Assembly (NCBI GenBank): GCA_005879675.1
Contig: VBJE01000037.1
Location: forward strand, 1 to 16,955
Length of the DNA stretch: 16,955 nucleotides
Direction of reading: 5' to 3'
Source of the DNA: Chloroflexota bacterium
Lineage (GTDB): Bacteria > Chloroflexota > Dormibacteria > Dormibacterales > Dormibacteraceae
Shown here piece after piece: positions 1-7,030 of this stretch. Below the pieces are notes generated by a model. That model saw only the letters and a program-made list of their open reading frames with translations. It searched no databases and was not told the origin of the DNA. A program made the translations under genes and the position numbers. How positions within the stretch are numbered: the stretch's first letter is position 1; each line of letters begins with the position of its first letter.

Positions 1-2
1 CG

Positions 3-812
3 AAATGGTTTCGTTATCAGCGGCGGGCGGCGCTGACGGCGATCACGCTCGTGGGAGCCTTCTCGAGCTTCATCTTTTCGCCGCTGACGGGAACCCTGAC
101 CGCCGAGCATGGCTGGCGCGGAGCGCTGATGGTTCTTGCCGTCATTTTGGCGGCGGTCGGGATTCCGCTCCATGCCGCGGTGCTTCGGCCCGCGCCCGTG
201 GCCGCGACAGAGGAGGCCGTCAGCCCTGCCCGGGGCCATGTGCGGGCGGTCTTGAGGAGCCGCCGATTCTGGTTTCTGGCGATTGCCCTTGCGCTGGGCA
301 GCTACACGTGGTCAGCGATATTGGTGCAGCTGGTGCCGTCTCTCATCGATGCCGGGTACGGCATCCAGTTCGGAGCCCTGGCGGCGGGTGTCGTCGGCAT
401 CGGTCAGCTGCCAGGCAGGCTCGTGTACGTCATCTTCGGCCGCGCGCTCAGGGGCGCTCGTCTCCCGGTGGCCACCTTCGGGCTTGCCGTGGCCGCGCTC
501 GCGGTGCTGAGCCTCGATCGTTCGGAGGGCACCGTGCTCGTGTTCGCTCTGGTCTTTGGGATGAGCGCAGGAATGCTGACGCTGATGAGCGCCAGCGTTC
601 CGGCCGAGCTTTTCGGCCGGCATGTTTATGGAACTCTCTCGGGAGTGATTTATGGATGCTCGAACGGCGCGAGGGCGGTGGCGCCCTTCGCAAGCGCTGC
701 CATCGCACTTCTGCCCGGTGGATATGCAACGCTCTTCGGATCGCTGATGCTTTCGAGCCTTCTGGCCGCGACGCTGGGCTTCCTCGCCCTTCGCGGCGAG
801 GCGAGCGATTAG
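3..812 (+). CDS. MFS transporter, C-terminal part (truncated by window edge)
   Basis: The frame is open from base 3 to the TAG at 810-812 and encodes 269 residues, so the N-terminal part lies upstream of the window. The protein is strongly hydrophobic, with about eight membrane segments separated by short Arg-rich loops, for example a basic stretch before RFWFLAIALALGSYTW that looks like the start of the second six-helix bundle. This pattern, with small-residue helices such as AAGVVGIGQLPGRLVY, is that of a major facilitator superfamily permease. It would sit in the cytoplasmic membrane and move a small organic solute. The substrate cannot be read from sequence; the adjacent enolase-superfamily gene would fit an organic or sugar acid. 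A GTG at 51 is an internal codon, not a likely start, because the frame stays open and protein-like upstream. Family call is fairly sure; substrate is unknown. Confidence 0.8.
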   Translation, partial: KWFRYQRRAALTAITLVGAFSSFIFSPLTGTLTAEHGWRGALMVLAVILAAVGIPLHAAVLRPAPVAATEEAVSPARGHVRAVLRSRRFWFLAIALALGSYTWSAILVQLVPSLIDAGYGIQFGALAAGVVGIGQLPGRLVYVIFGRALRGARLPVATFGLAVAALAVLSLDRSEGTVLVFALVFGMSAGMLTLMSASVPAELFGRHVYGTLSGVIYGCSNGARAVAPFASAAIALLPGGYATLFGSLMLSSLLAATLGFLALRGEASD

Positions 813-858
813 CACGGGAGTAACCGGCCCGACCACGATCACCGGGGTCACCTCACGT

Positions 859-1983
859 GTGCTCGACCTTCCCCTGCCGGCTGGCTTCCGCCCGGCCTGG
901 GGGCGAGGCGAGACTCAGAACTCGTACTTCATAACGCTGATCGAGGTGCACACGGAGGGCGGTCTCGTCGGCGTCACCGCCGCCGAAGCGCGCTCGGAGA
1001 CGGCGATCGCGATCGACCGTTTCGTGACGCCTCATCTCCTCGGCCGCGACGCCGCTGCTCCGGAGCAACTGGCCGCTGTCCTGCGGGACGCCGAGATCCT
1101 GGGCCCGCCCGTGTACTGCGTCGAGATCGCCTTGTGGGATATCGCGGGCAAGGCGGCGGGACTGCCGGTCTCGAAGATGTGGGGGCGCTTTGCCGATCGC
1201 ATCCCCGTGTACTGCGCCACGGGTGAGGTGCGCCAGGCCGAGCAGAGGGTCGAAGACTGTTTGCGCCTGGTGGATGAAGGCTTCAAGGCGGTGAAGCTGC
1301 GCTTCCACTCCGCCGACCCGCGCGACGACCTGCGTGTGGTGGAGGCGGTCCGCAAGGCATTGGGAGGGCGGATCTCGATCCTGGTCGACGCCAACCAGGC
1401 CGGCCTGGCGCCCGGGTTCGCGGGCCACCGGCAGTGGAACTTTCGGACCGCGGGCGAGGTCGCGCTCGAGCTCGAGCGCCTGGAGGTCGAATGGCTCGAG
1501 GAGCCGCTGCTTCGCCACGACTACGACGGCCTGCGCCGCCTGCGCGACAGGCTGGGCACCCTGCGCCTGGCGGGCGGCGAGAACAACCACGGCATGCACG
1601 AGTTCCAGCTTCTGATCGAACGGGAGTGCTACGACATCCTGCAGCCGGACGCGGTGCTTTCCGAAGGCGTGTATCAGCTGCGCAAGATTGCCGCGCTCGC
1701 AGAGGCAGCGGGTCTGTTGGTCGCGCCCCACACCTGGACTCACGGCATCGGCCTGCTGGCCAACCTGCATCTGGCCGCCTCCATCCCCAACACCTCCTGG
1801 TTCGAGTTCCCGCACGAACCACCGGGGTGGCCGGCCGCGGCCCTGAGCCAGATGCTGGTCGAACAACCCTGGATCGACGCCGACGGCTGCCTCGCCGTGC
1901 CTGACCGGCCGGGCTTTGGAATCGAGCTCGACCAGGCGTTGGTCGATCGCTGCACGGTCGAGCGGACGGGATCGCGTCATTGA
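859..1983 (+). CDS. Enolase-superfamily enzyme, mandelate racemase/muconate lactonizing family (copy 1)
   Basis: A 374-residue protein of the mandelate racemase/muconate lactonizing enzyme family, whose members abstract the proton alpha to a carboxylate and act as racemases, cycloisomerases or sugar-acid dehydratases. The capping domain is followed by a barrel with KAVKLR (Lys146 and Arg148 at the catalytic KxK/KxR position), metal ligands Asp177 (VDANQ), Glu215 (LEEP) and Glu241 (GGENN), and His291 (APHTW) as the likely second base. It is a clear paralogue of the gene at 2985, sharing runs such as RHDYDGLRRLRDRL. Start is uncertain: similarity to copy 2 extends about eight residues upstream of the GTG at 859, to about 835, but no ATG, GTG or TTG is in frame there. 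The substrate is not recognisable; a sugar acid or cyclitol-derived acid is inferred from context. Confidence 0.86.
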   Translation: MLDLPLPAGFRPAWGRGETQNSYFITLIEVHTEGGLVGVTAAEARSETAIAIDRFVTPHLLGRDAAAPEQLAAVLRDAEILGPPVYCVEIALWDIAGKAAGLPVSKMWGRFADRIPVYCATGEVRQAEQRVEDCLRLVDEGFKAVKLRFHSADPRDDLRVVEAVRKALGGRISILVDANQAGLAPGFAGHRQWNFRTAGEVALELERLEVEWLEEPLLRHDYDGLRRLRDRLGTLRLAGGENNHGMHEFQLLIERECYDILQPDAVLSEGVYQLRKIAALAEAAGLLVAPHTWTHGIGLLANLHLAASIPNTSWFEFPHEPPGWPAAALSQMLVEQPWIDADGCLAVPDRPGFGIELDQALVDRCTVERTGSRH

Positions 1984-2009
1984 CAACTGGACTCGGTTGG
2001 CCATACGGT
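1980..2009 (+). promoter_or_regulatory. Predicted sigma-70-like promoter for isomerase operon
   Basis: A perfect -35 hexamer TTGACA (1980-1985) overlaps the TGA stop of the upstream gene. Eighteen bases later TACGGT (2004-2009) is a weak -10 matching at T1, A2 and T6; CATACG at 2002-2007 with 16-base spacing is an alternative. Transcription would begin close to 2015, directly before the operator at 2021-2038. The -35 match is seen in the sequence; promoter function is inferred. Confidence 0.5.
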
Positions 2010-2020
2010 TTGGCTGGCGA

Positions 2021-2038
2021 TTTTGGAACGCTCCAAAA
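2021..2038. promoter_or_regulatory. Predicted LacI-family operator upstream of isomerase
   Basis: TTTTGGA-ACGC-TCCAAAA is a perfect inverted repeat with 7-bp arms around a CG-containing centre. Its core TGGAACGCTCCA (2024-2035) matches the sites before the ABC operon (10076-10100) and before the dehydrogenase-lacI pair (12356-12367). It lies just downstream of a promoter-like TTGACA and a few bases before the TTG at 2044, which is where a repressor site would block transcription. The likely binder is the LacI-family protein encoded at 10150-11196. Confidence 0.75.
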
Positions 2039-2043
2039 GCAGG

Positions 2044-2988
2044 TTGCGGATTGGTTTTTTCACTGACGCCATGCCCGACCGACCCCTGGCCCAGGTCGCC
2101 AGGTGGGCGGCCGCGACGGGGTTGGTCCAGGACCTGGAGCTGGGCGTGGGCGGGTACTCGCCCGTCCCACACTGCGTGCCCGCCGACCTGCTCGGTCATC
2201 CCGACGCCGTCCGGCGCCTGAGAGCGAGCGTTGAGGACGCCGGGCTCGGCATCTCCGCGCTCAACGTCTCCGGCAACCCGCTTCATCCCAACCCGAAGGT
2301 CGCCCAGGGGCACGACACCGACCTCCACAACGCGATCCGCCTCGCCGCGCAGCTGGGCGTCGACCGGGTGGTCGCCATGTCGGGCTGTCCGGGGGCCGGC
2401 GCATCTGACCGGATCGCACCGCACTTCTCCGCGGGCGGGTGGTTGCCCGACCTCGACGGAATCGCTGACTGGCAGTGGCGGGAACGAGTCGCTCCTTACT
2501 GGACGGAGATCTCGGACTTCGCCCGTCGCGAGCACCCGCAGCTGCTGATCTGTTTCGAGCTGCACCCGGGGACGTACGTCTACAACGTGGAAACGTTCAC
2601 CCGGGTTCGCAAGCTCGGCACCAACCTTCGTGTCAACCTCGATCCCAGCCACTTTTTCTGGCAGTCGATGGACCCGCTCGCCATCGTCGAGAGGCTCGGC
2701 GACGATATCGGCCACGTCCATGGGAAGGACACGACCTTCAATCCGCAAAGCATCGCCCTGAACGGACTGCTCGACAGCCGCTGGCCTAACCCGCCGGACC
2801 AGATGCCGTGGAACTTCGCCACGGTGGGGCGCGGACATGACAAGGACTGGTGGACGCGGTTTGTGGCCCTGTTGCTGGACCATGCGTTCACGGGCACGAT
2901 CAGCATCGAGTACGAAGACCCCTTCGTGCCGGTGGAGGAGTCCGTGCTCGAGTCGGCAGGGTTGCTCGCGGCGGTGACTCGCGGTTGA
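2044..2988 (+). CDS. Sugar phosphate isomerase/epimerase (xylose isomerase-like TIM barrel)
   Basis: A 314-residue TIM-barrel protein of the AP-endonuclease-2/xylose-isomerase-like superfamily. These cytoplasmic enzymes bind a divalent metal and isomerise, epimerise or dehydrate sugars and keto-inositols; IolE, IolI and IolH belong here. Likely metal ligands are Glu172 (CFELHPG), Asp200 (NLDPSH), His224/226 (HVHGKD) and Glu289 (SIEYED). Further family features are GNPLHPNP, GVDRVVAMSGCPG and DPSHFFWQSMDP. The TTG at 2044 (MRIGFFTD) is preferred to the TTG at 2023, because the latter lies inside the operator palindrome and would add only seven hydrophilic residues. Its TGA at 2986-2988 overlaps the TTG of the next gene, so the two are co-translated. 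An inosose isomerase or dehydratase role is plausible from the neighbouring iol genes but not proved; IolE identity is not claimed. Confidence 0.86.
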   Translation: MRIGFFTDAMPDRPLAQVARWAAATGLVQDLELGVGGYSPVPHCVPADLLGHPDAVRRLRASVEDAGLGISALNVSGNPLHPNPKVAQGHDTDLHNAIRLAAQLGVDRVVAMSGCPGAGASDRIAPHFSAGGWLPDLDGIADWQWRERVAPYWTEISDFARREHPQLLICFELHPGTYVYNVETFTRVRKLGTNLRVNLDPSHFFWQSMDPLAIVERLGDDIGHVHGKDTTFNPQSIALNGLLDSRWPNPPDQMPWNFATVGRGHDKDWWTRFVALLLDHAFTGTISIEYEDPFVPVEESVLESAGLLAAVTRG

Positions 2989-4610
2989 AGATCGACAGCA
3001 TCACGTGCCGGGTCGTCGACTTTCCGCTGGAGGGGGAGTTTCACCCCGCCTGGGCGCGCGGGCGCAACCAATCGGACCTGCTGATGGTGCTCGTCGAGGT
3101 GATGACCGACGAGGGCGTGAAGGGGATCGGGGCCGCCCACGCCGGCCTCGAGGCGGCGATCACGATCGAGCGCTTCGTCGCCCCTTACTTCCTCGGCCAG
3201 GACCCGATATACGTCGAGCGCCTCGTCCCTGTGCTGCGCGATACCGAGATCCTCGGCGCGCCGGTCTACTGCATGGAGATGCCGCTCTGGGACATCGTCG
3301 GCAAGGTGGCGAACCTCCCGGTGGCGAGGCTGTGGGGTGGCTACCGGGATCGGGTCGTCGCCTACTGCGCCACCGCTGAGATCCGCACCCCGCAAGAACG
3401 CGTCGATGACGTGCAACGGATGCTGGCCGAGGGCTACAAGGCGGTCAAGTTTCGTTTCCATCTTCCGGATCCGCGCGATGACCTGAAGGTGGTCGAGGCC
3501 GTCCGCGCAGCGGTGGGCGACCGGATCGAGATCATGGTGGACGCGAACCAGGCCGGCGTCGAACCCGGACACGGAGGCCACCAGACGTGGGGCTTTCCGA
3601 CCGCGCTGGCGGTGGCCCGCGAGCTCGAGCGCATGAAGGTGCGGTGGCTCGAAGAGCCGCTGCCGCGCCACGACTACGACGGGCTGCGCCGGTTGCGCGA
3701 TAGGCTGGACACGCTGCCCATCGCCGGTGGCGAGGACAACCACGGCCTGCACGAGTTCAAGCTGCTGATCGAGCGCGGCTGCTACGACATCCTGCAGCCA
3801 GACGCGCTGCTCTCGGAAGGGGTCGGCCAGATGCGCAAGGTGGCGGCGCTCGCGGAGGCCTCCGGTCTAGAGGTCGCGCCGCACACCTGGGGCAACGGGA
3901 TCGGGCTGACGGCGAACCTGCACCTGGCCGCGGCGATCACCAACTGCCCGTTCCTCGAGTTTCCCCACGACCCGCCGAGCGGCTGGACCGCCGCGGCGCG
4001 GGACCAGATGCTGCTCGAGCCGCTGGGAATCGACGAGGACGGCTGCGTGCGTGTTCCGGACCGGCCCGGGTTCGGGAGCCCCAACTCGGCGCAACTGCAA
4101 CCATTTGCGTGGGGAATAGAGTCAGGGCTCGGCCTTCGCTCCAATTTCGAGGATCACCCGCCCGGACTCAACCCGCACCGGCAGCACCTTCACTGCGTAA
4201 CTCGAATCCCACAGCGCGCGTCCTCGTTCGAGCTCGAACTCCCAGCCGTGCCACGGGCAGGCAAGCACGGGCATCTCGTCGTCCACGTCCATCGACCCGG
4301 GCGCCGCGCCCCCCAGCCGGCCGCTCACGATGCCCAGGCAGACCGGGCCCTTCTGATGCGGGCAACGGTTGTGGACGGCAAAGAAACGGTCTCGCCACCG
4401 CAGCACGCCGACCTCGAGGTTGCCGGCGTTGACGATGCGCACCCGGCGCTCATCGAAATCGTCGACCGCGCCGACGTCGACGGTCACGGCGAGCCTTGCG
4501 CCACCGCCTCCGGGAGCTCGAGCTCGCCGGCGGACCAGCCGTACAGCCGGCAGGCGTTCTCCAAGAAGATGCGACGGTGCCAATCGGAAGGCAGTCGCGT
4601 CGACAGATAG
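2985..4610 (+). CDS. Enolase-superfamily enzyme, mandelate racemase/muconate lactonizing family (copy 2), abnormal 3' end
   Basis: Starts at TTG 2985, overlapping the TGA of the isomerase gene; the start is supported by the family-typical MKIDSITCRVVDFPL. Residues 1-364 (to about 4076) align without gaps to the gene at 859. They carry Lys155/Arg157 (KAVKFR), metal ligands Asp186, Glu223 and Glu250 (VDANQ, LEEP, GGEDN), Asp273 (LQPD) and His300 (APHTW). Shortly after RPGFG the similarity ends. Copy 1 continues about 20 residues to its stop, whereas this frame stays open to 4610, running antisense through the whole Rieske gene and into the amidohydrolase gene. The last 177 residues are Pro/Arg-rich shadow sequence. 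A stop in the +1 frame at 4117-4119, just before the converging gene, hints at an indel or a small deletion near 4077. The genuine product is probably about 365-380 residues. Substrate is unknown. Confidence 0.78.
   Translation: MKIDSITCRVVDFPLEGEFHPAWARGRNQSDLLMVLVEVMTDEGVKGIGAAHAGLEAAITIERFVAPYFLGQDPIYVERLVPVLRDTEILGAPVYCMEMPLWDIVGKVANLPVARLWGGYRDRVVAYCATAEIRTPQERVDDVQRMLAEGYKAVKFRFHLPDPRDDLKVVEAVRAAVGDRIEIMVDANQAGVEPGHGGHQTWGFPTALAVARELERMKVRWLEEPLPRHDYDGLRRLRDRLDTLPIAGGEDNHGLHEFKLLIERGCYDILQPDALLSEGVGQMRKVAALAEASGLEVAPHTWGNGIGLTANLHLAAAITNCPFLEFPHDPPSGWTAAARDQMLLEPLGIDEDGCVRVPDRPGFGSPNSAQLQPFAWGIESGLGLRSNFEDHPPGLNPHRQHLHCVTRIPQRASSFELELPAVPRAGKHGHLVVHVHRPGRRAPQPAAHDAQADRALLMRATVVDGKETVSPPQHADLEVAGVDDAHPALIEIVDRADVDGHGEPCATASGSSSSPADQPYSRQAFSKKMRRCQSEGSRVDR
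4122..4487 (-). CDS. Rieske [2Fe-2S] ferredoxin-like protein
   Basis: A 121-residue soluble protein starting at GTG 4487, which overlaps the TGA of the amidohydrolase gene (GTGA), so translation is coupled. The Rieske cluster motif is complete: Cys42-Pro-His44 (NRCPHQKG) and Cys77-Pro-Trp-His80 (VLACPWHGWEF) would hold the [2Fe-2S] centre with two Cys and two His. Length and layout match Rieske ferredoxins that feed electrons to ring-hydroxylating or other oxygenases, and NirD-like small subunits. No oxygenase catalytic subunit is seen in the window, so its partner is unknown. It is the last gene of the minus-strand run and converges on the enolase-superfamily gene; the conserved motifs show that this strand, not the overlapping plus-strand frame, is the coding one. 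Confidence 0.87.
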   Translation of the reverse strand: MTVDVGAVDDFDERRVRIVNAGNLEVGVLRWRDRFFAVHNRCPHQKGPVCLGIVSGRLGGAAPGSMDVDDEMPVLACPWHGWEFELERGRALWDSSYAVKVLPVRVESGRVILEIGAKAEP

Positions 4611-5605
4611 TCGATCTCGTCCGCATCCCAGTGTGGGTAGTCCGACGAGTACACGAGGCGGTCCTCAAGGCTCATGGAGCGCAGCAGCTCGACCACGTTC
4701 TCCTTCTCCGGCGAGATCTCGAGCGGCTGGGTCGTCACCCAGACGTGCCGCGCGAAGTACTCACTAGGCAGGCGCTTGAGCCATGGGACCTCGCGACGAA
4801 GTCCTTTGTACTCGGTGTCGAATCGCCACAGCAGGCTCGGTATCCAGGCAGACCCGCCCTCGACGAGGACCACCCGAAGCCCGGGGTACTTCTCAAAGAC
4901 TCCATGGGCGATGAAGCTGACGAGGTGGGTCTGGATCGCCTGCGGCCACAGCACATGGGTCTCGAAGTAGGTGCTGACGCTGCCGCCGCCGGTGCTCGGC
5001 GGGTTGGCCCAGCCGCCGGCCCCTCCATGGATCGCCACCGGGCGGCCGGTCTCTTCCGCGGCGGCGTAGATGGGATGAAACACGGGATGGCCGAAGCCGC
5101 GGTTGAAAGGGTTGTCGACGAGCATCACCTGCACCATGCGCGCGTTCTGCGCGTGGCGGCGCACCTCGGCGGCGGCGACGTCCGGGAGCTGGCTGCCGAC
5201 CATGATCGACGAGTACAGGCGCGCATCCCGGGTCAGCCAGCGCTCCGCGCTCCAGTCGTTCATCGCCCGCGCAAGCTCGGCGGCAAAGTAGGGGTTGTGA
5301 TGGCCGGCGACGTGGCTGTCGTCGCCGAAGGTGAGGATCGCCCGCCGGACGTCTGATGCGGCCAGCAGCTGGTCTCGCATCGTCGCGTAGTCGGACCCCG
5401 GCTCGCCGCCTCCCTTCGGATAGCTGTCCGCGCGCATGAAACCGTGAGGGTTGGCAAAACCGTCCTGGACCGCGAGCGGCACGTTGCCCGCCGGTCCCCG
5501 GTCGGTCACGTACTCGCGCCAGCCCTTCGACAGGTATTCGATCAGCTCGGCATCCGTGCTTCGAGCATGGTGGACGTCGCAGTCGATCACGGGGCCGGTG
5601 TACAT
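4484..5605 (-). CDS. Amidohydrolase family 2 protein (TIM-barrel metal-dependent hydrolase/decarboxylase)
   Basis: A 373-residue protein of the amidohydrolase-2 family (Pfam PF04909 type), which includes metal-dependent decarboxylases such as ACMSD and LigW as well as hydrolases. Visible features are the N-terminal metal motif in VIDCDVHH (Asp10, His12), an internal His in RPVAIHGGAG, a further His in LVSFIAHGVFEKYPGLRVVLVEGG, and the C-terminal metal Asp322 in VYSSDYPHWD. The ATG at 5605 is chosen because AGAGGAA lies about nine bases upstream and the family motif begins at once; an upstream in-frame start would translate through the intergenic hairpin. It lies 69 bp after the binding-protein gene and overlaps the Rieske gene by 4 bp. 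The acidic or aromatic substrate cannot be named. An oxidative or decarboxylation step together with the Rieske protein is inferred only from gene order. Confidence 0.85.
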   Translation of the reverse strand: MYTGPVIDCDVHHARSTDAELIEYLSKGWREYVTDRGPAGNVPLAVQDGFANPHGFMRADSYPKGGGEPGSDYATMRDQLLAASDVRRAILTFGDDSHVAGHHNPYFAAELARAMNDWSAERWLTRDARLYSSIMVGSQLPDVAAAEVRRHAQNARMVQVMLVDNPFNRGFGHPVFHPIYAAAEETGRPVAIHGGAGGWANPPSTGGGSVSTYFETHVLWPQAIQTHLVSFIAHGVFEKYPGLRVVLVEGGSAWIPSLLWRFDTEYKGLRREVPWLKRLPSEYFARHVWVTTQPLEISPEKENVVELLRSMSLEDRLVYSSDYPHWDADEIDYLSTRLPSDWHRRIFLENACRLYGWSAGELELPEAVAQGSP

Positions 5606-5634
5606 GGCTGAAATTCCTCTTCTTGCGCGATGGT

Positions 5635-5664
5635 GGGCAGGGCGGATCACGCTCCGCCCTGCCC
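5635..5664 (-). terminator. Perfect 12-bp intergenic hairpin after binding-protein gene (terminator-like or mRNA-stabilising, no U tract)
   Basis: GGGCAGGGCGGA (5635-5646) and TCCGCCCTGCCC (5653-5664) are exact reverse complements with a six-base loop, placed between the stop of the binding-protein gene at 5675 and the amidohydrolase ATG at 5605. No T-run follows on the minus strand, so it is not a classic Rho-independent terminator. A 3' stabilising or attenuating hairpin that sets binding-protein mRNA above downstream genes is the likelier role, by inference. Confidence 0.5.
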
Positions 5665-5674
5665 TGAGGTCGCG

Positions 5675-7016
5675 TTACGTGACAGCTTCGACCTTATCCG
5701 CTCCTACCTGGTTGGCGACCGTGTCGTGCAGGATCTTCACCGCCTGGTCGACCGAGGTGTTGGGGTCGGTGGCGATCTGTCCGGTCGCCTGGCCGATGCC
5801 CTGCACCCACGCCGGGTAGCCCTCCTGCTCGGACGGGACGAGCTTGGAGTTCGGCAGCGCGTCGCCGAACGCCTTGTTGAACGGGGGCGCGTAGTTCAGG
5901 AAGTCGTTCGACTTGGCGACTTCCTGGCTGGGCGGGACGAAGCCCGCGTGGTTGGCGATATAGACCTGGTTGTCCGTGCTCTCCATGATCTTGATCAGGC
6001 CCCAGGAAAGCTGCGGGTGCTTGGTGATCTTGGAGATGGCTACCGCCCAGCCGCCGAGCGTGCTCGCGCTGCCGGGCGCCTGACCCTTCGAGGTCGGGAG
6101 TGGCACCGCGCTCGCCTCCTTCGCGGCGTTCGCCCAGTGGCGGTTCTCCTCGGTCCAGGCGTCGGCGAACCAGTTGGAGCCGACCGCAATCGCGAGCTGG
6201 TGGTCCTTGAGGAGGACGACCGGCCTGCCGACCGCTTTGGGCGAGAAGAGATCGGACGTGGAAGCTCCCAGCTTCTGGCTGTAGACCTGCTTGTAGAAGT
6301 TGAAGACCTCACGAAGGCCTGGGCTGTCGACAACCCACTTCTTCTTGTCGTAGTCGAAGATCATCGGCGTCGCCGACCCGTAGACGAGATTGGCGCTGCC
6401 CTGCAGAACGCCACCCGCGCCGGCGCTCGTGCCGGCTGCGGCCCACAGCGGGACCACGCCTGGGTTGGCGGCTTTGACCTTCTGCGCCGCGCTGAGGATG
6501 TCGTCCCAGCTCTTCGGCTGCCAGGGGAGCTGCACCCCGGCCTTCTGCAGCATGGCGTTGTTGTAGTAGAGGGCGGTGTTGTTCTCGCCCGTGTTGACGG
6601 CGTAGACCTTGCCGTTGATCTTGCTTTCGTCCTGGATCACCTTCGGGAACTTGGACCAGAACGGAGCCTTGCTCGAGTCGTTGACGAACGAGTCGATCGG
6701 GGGTGGTGGACGGGTTCTTGTACTCCAGCGCCACCTTGTTGACCAGGTCGACGTCGGTGCCGTTGAAGCCCTGCAAGTTCAGCTTGGCGTTCGGATACTG
6801 CTGCTCGAACTCCTGCTTGACCTTGTTCCACCAGGTGACCGACAGATCGTCCGCGTCGAAGACGTAGGTCGTCGAGTAGGCGACCGTGATCGTGCCCTTC
6901 ATATCGTCGTTGAGGCTCGTGGAGGTGTTGTTGCCGCCGCCGCAGGCCGCGACCAGCGCGGCGCCGAACGTCAGCAGGGCCAGCCACACTCCGAGTCGTC
7001 TGCCAGGAATCCTCAA
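5675..7016 (-). pseudogene. ABC transporter extracellular solute-binding lipoprotein (family 1), frameshifted
   Basis: Two minus-strand frames together make one family-1 solute-binding protein of about 446 residues. The first (7016 to about 6700) has a signal peptide with a hydrophobic stretch ending in a lipobox (LVAAC, then a GGGNN linker) and a mature start GTITVAYSTTY. The second (about 6698 to the TAA at 5675) continues with SFVNDSSKAPFWSKF, GKVYAVNTGENNTALYYNN and later GGWAVAISK and LIKIMES. The frame changes at a run of five G on the plus strand (6699-6703); with four, the two halves join as STTP-IDSFVN. This is either a sequencing error or a recent inactivation. The TTG start at 7016 is set by a strong AGGAGGT seven bases upstream. 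The protein should be anchored outside the membrane and deliver a carbohydrate or cyclitol to the permeases at 8264-10026. It is the last transporter gene, followed by a hairpin. Confidence 0.85.
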
Positions 7017-7022
7017 TGCCTT

Positions 7023-7030
7023 ACCTCCTC
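7023..7030 (-). promoter_or_regulatory. Strong ribosome binding site for the binding-protein gene
   Basis: On the minus strand GAGGAGGT lies with a seven-base spacer before the TTG at 7016 and overlaps the TGA stop of the ATPase gene. It decides the TTG start, which gives a proper signal peptide (MRIPGRRLG). Confidence 0.75.

Noticed and set aside
782..801. A 7-bp stem-loop (CCTCGCC/GGCGAGG) near the end of the MFS gene, considered as a terminator
   Set aside because: It lies within the coding sequence before the stop and has no T-run; such stems are common at this GC content.
853..2883. A 676-codon open frame on the minus strand across the first enolase-superfamily gene and the isomerase
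   Set aside because: It is antisense to two genes with intact catalytic motifs; its product is Arg/Gln/Val-rich without any domain, as expected for shadow frames in GC-rich DNA.
2580..3752. A 390-codon minus-strand frame opposite the isomerase and second enolase-superfamily gene
   Set aside because: Low-complexity shadow of conserved coding sequence on the plus strand; no motif or ribosome binding site.
5630..6742. A 370-codon plus-strand frame opposite the binding-protein gene
   Set aside because: Antisense to a clear lipoprotein; the sequence is Arg/Val/Asp-rich with no recognisable domain.
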